From Ruminococcus sp. UBA6407 (GTDB taxonomy: Bacteria > Bacillota > Clostridia > Oscillospirales > Ruminococcaceae): 5,692 nt of DNA. Position numbers and translations under genes: made by a program. Where the stretch lies: positions 19,629 to 25,320 of the forward strand of contig DJPR01000032.1 in the NCBI GenBank assembly GCA_002438605.1. Reading direction: 5' to 3'. Each line of letters opens with the position of its first letter. Position 1 is the first letter of the stretch. This document shows, piece after piece, positions 4,280 to 5,692 of this stretch. The notes below the pieces were generated by a model. The model had not been told where the DNA came from. It searched no databases and saw only the letters and a program-made list of their open reading frames with translations.

Positions 4280-5104
4280 GTGTCGAACTGCAAAACGATT
4301 GCTATATGCAATCAAAAAGGCGGAGTTGGAAAGACAACCACTACGGTAAATCTCGGAGTCGGTCTTGCTATGCAGGGAAAGAAAGTATTGCTCATTGACG
4401 CAGACCCGCAGGGCGATTTAACGACCTGTCTCGGTTGGCGGGATACGGACAGCTTGGGTATCACGCTTGCAACGAAACTCACAGATGTAATAAATGAGAC
4501 GATGAATGACCCTATGGTCGGTGTTCTGCACCACGAGGAAGGTGTAGACCTTGTTCCTGCAAACCTTGAGCTTTCTGCAATGGAGTTTAACCTTGTTAAT
4601 GCAATGAGCAGAGAAACAGCATTGAGAAATTACCTCAGCGAAGTGAAGGACAAATACGATTATGTACTTATTGATTGTATGCCTTCCCTCGGTATGGTAA
4701 CAATCAATGCCTTATCTGCGGCAGACAGCGTCATTATTCCTGTTCAGGCTCAATATCTACCGGCAAAAGGAATGACGCAGCTTGTTCAGACTATTTCAAG
4801 AGTTAAGAAGCGTATCAATCCGAACTTGAAGATTGACGGTATGCTTCTCACTTTGGTGGATAGCCGTACCAACCTCGCTAAAAGCACGGTAGAAGCTCTG
4901 AGAGAAAACTTCGGTAATCAAATCAAGATGTATCGCACATATATACCGATTGCCGTTAAAGCCGCAGAGACTTCTTCTAAAGGCAAGAGCATTTTTGCCT
5001 ACGAACCCAACAGTACGGTGTCAAAGGCGTACACCGAATTTACGAAGGAGGTGTTAGCCGATGGCAGGAAGAAAGAGCGACTTCACTCTCACGAAGCTCG
5101 ATGA
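4280..5104 (+). CDS. parA: ParA/Soj family partition ATPase
   Basis: A Walker-type ATPase that with ParB segregates or maintains plasmids, chromosomes and circular forms of integrative elements. From the GTG start it has 274 residues, slightly longer than Soj. The deviant Walker A is KGGVGKTT (13-20, signature Lys13 and catalytic Lys18), DADPQ (40-44) is the A' motif, and the Walker B region is YDYVLIDCMPSLG (126-138, Asp132). There is no N-terminal helix-turn-helix, so it is of the short Soj/type Ib kind rather than the P1 type. The C-terminal part GKSIFAYEPNSTVSKAY (235-251) follows the usual Soj layout. Its last 44 nt overlap parB, implying translational coupling. The long structured leader before it suggests RNA-level control. 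Together with the upstream 59-aa gene and nearby tRNA, this fits a clostridial conjugative element. Confidence 0.95.
   Translation: MSNCKTIAICNQKGGVGKTTTTVNLGVGLAMQGKKVLLIDADPQGDLTTCLGWRDTDSLGITLATKLTDVINETMNDPMVGVLHHEEGVDLVPANLELSAMEFNLVNAMSRETALRNYLSEVKDKYDYVLIDCMPSLGMVTINALSAADSVIIPVQAQYLPAKGMTQLVQTISRVKKRINPNLKIDGMLLTLVDSRTNLAKSTVEALRENFGNQIKMYRTYIPIAVKAAETSSKGKSIFAYEPNSTVSKAYTEFTKEVLADGRKKERLHSHEAR
5045..5051 (+). promoter_or_regulatory. RBS of parB inside parA
   Basis: AAGGAGG lies within the parA coding sequence, 9 nt before the parB ATG at 5061. It gives parB independent initiation despite the overlapping reading frames. Confidence 0.85.
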
Positions 5105-5692
5105 TTTATTTTCTACGCAGGAGCAGAGAGATGAAGAAAAGCTTTCAAAAATCCGAGATATTCCATTAACAGAGATTGACGATTTCCCCGACCACCCTTT
5201 TAAGGTGCGTGATGATGAGGATATGGCACAGCTCGTTGAGAGTATCAAGGAACGAGGGATTATCACCCCAGCTACGGTAAGGCAGAAAGAGGACGGCAGA
5301 TATGAACTCATTTCAGGTCACAGACGAAAAAGAGCCTGCGAACTTGCCGGTTTTAATACGCTCCGCTGTGAGGTCGTTGAGCTGAACCGAGACGAAGCAA
5401 CAATCCTTATGGTTGAAAGTAACTACCAACGCTCACAGATACTCCCCTCTGAAAAAGCCTTTGCCTATAAAATGCGTTTGGACGCTATGAACAGACAAGG
5501 ACAACGAACAGATTTAACTTCGACACCAGTGGTGTCAAAGTTGAGGACAAACGAAACTCTTGGAAATGAGGTTGGAGAAAGCCGTGAGCAAATTCGAAGA
5601 TATATTCGCCTTACAAGTCTTGTTCCCGAACTGTTGGACTGTGTTGATGAGGGGCGAATTAAAATGCGACCGGCAGTTGAATTGTCTTATCT
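5061..5692 (+). CDS. parB: ParB/Noc family partition protein (3' end beyond window)
   Basis: The DNA-binding partner of ParA; ParB proteins load at parS-type sites as CTP-dependent clamps. The first 210 codons are visible and the frame is open at the window end. Residues 31-75 (IPLTEIDDFPDHPF onward, then SIKERGIITPATVR) form the start of the ParB N-terminal domain. ISGHRRKRACELAG (84-97) is the conserved arginine-rich nucleotide-binding patch, with His where GERR is commonest. VESNYQRSQILPSEKAFAYK (118-137) matches the ENxQR-type box. ESREQIRRYIRL (173-184) with the following residues fits the helix-turn-helix region. A polar segment at about 144-170 (NRQGQRTDLTSTPVVSKLRT) looks like an insertion before the HTH. 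The start overlaps parA by 44 nt. The dimerisation domain cannot be assessed. Confidence 0.93.
   Translation, partial: MAGRKSDFTLTKLDDLFSTQEQRDEEKLSKIRDIPLTEIDDFPDHPFKVRDDEDMAQLVESIKERGIITPATVRQKEDGRYELISGHRRKRACELAGFNTLRCEVVELNRDEATILMVESNYQRSQILPSEKAFAYKMRLDAMNRQGQRTDLTSTPVVSKLRTNETLGNEVGESREQIRRYIRLTSLVPELLDCVDEGRIKMRPAVELSY

Overview
The window suggests a low-to-moderate GC Clostridia-type Firmicute, most likely a gut Ruminococcaceae-like anaerobe. The reasons are strong Shine-Dalgarno sites, clear sigma-A promoters (TTGACC-N17-TATAAT, TTGAAA-N17-TATAAT), AT-rich intergenic DNA, a sodium-pump decarboxylase, and a ParA/ParB cassette of the kind carried by clostridial integrative and conjugative elements (ICEs). 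The species cannot be fixed from the sequence.

Left part, about 1-3157, looks like ordinary chromosome. It holds a leftward mscS channel gene (23-883) with its own promoter. After a divergent intergenic region comes a rightward pair, oadG (1144-1554) and oadB (1604-2860), encoding the gamma and beta membrane subunits of a Na+-translocating decarboxylase. Two consecutive hairpins close this unit. The second belongs to a short dispersed hairpin repeat, whose right arm also appears at the left edge of the window just after mscS. Next comes a tRNA-Arg(CCU) gene with its own promoter and a strong terminator.

Right part, from somewhere after 3108, looks like one end of a mobile element, probably an ICE; its boundary and integrase are not visible. 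Directly downstream of the tRNA lies an AT-rich stretch carrying seven exact copies of TGCTAAT on both strands (3202-3364). Then come a small TTG-started gene of 59 codons (3479-3658), a strong terminator (3751-3796), and about 470 bases without a convincing protein gene. This last stretch is rich in nested base-pairing: a 200-nt domain closed by an 11-bp long-range helix, a boxA-like motif, a possible leader peptide and several local hairpins. It ends directly at the parA ribosome binding site. parA (4280-5104, GTG start) and parB (5061 to the window end, overlapping by 44 nt) form one translational unit.

Most interesting is the structured leader in front of parAB. It follows a strong terminator, I find no convincing promoter between the two, and it carries a motif resembling the boxA of Firmicute rRNA operons. 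This suggests RNA-level control (antitermination, attenuation or translation-coupled refolding) of element maintenance genes, or alternatively a cis-acting replication/transfer locus. The TGCTAAT array beside the tRNA is the second unexplained signal; integrase arm-type or regulator binding sites are the leading guesses.
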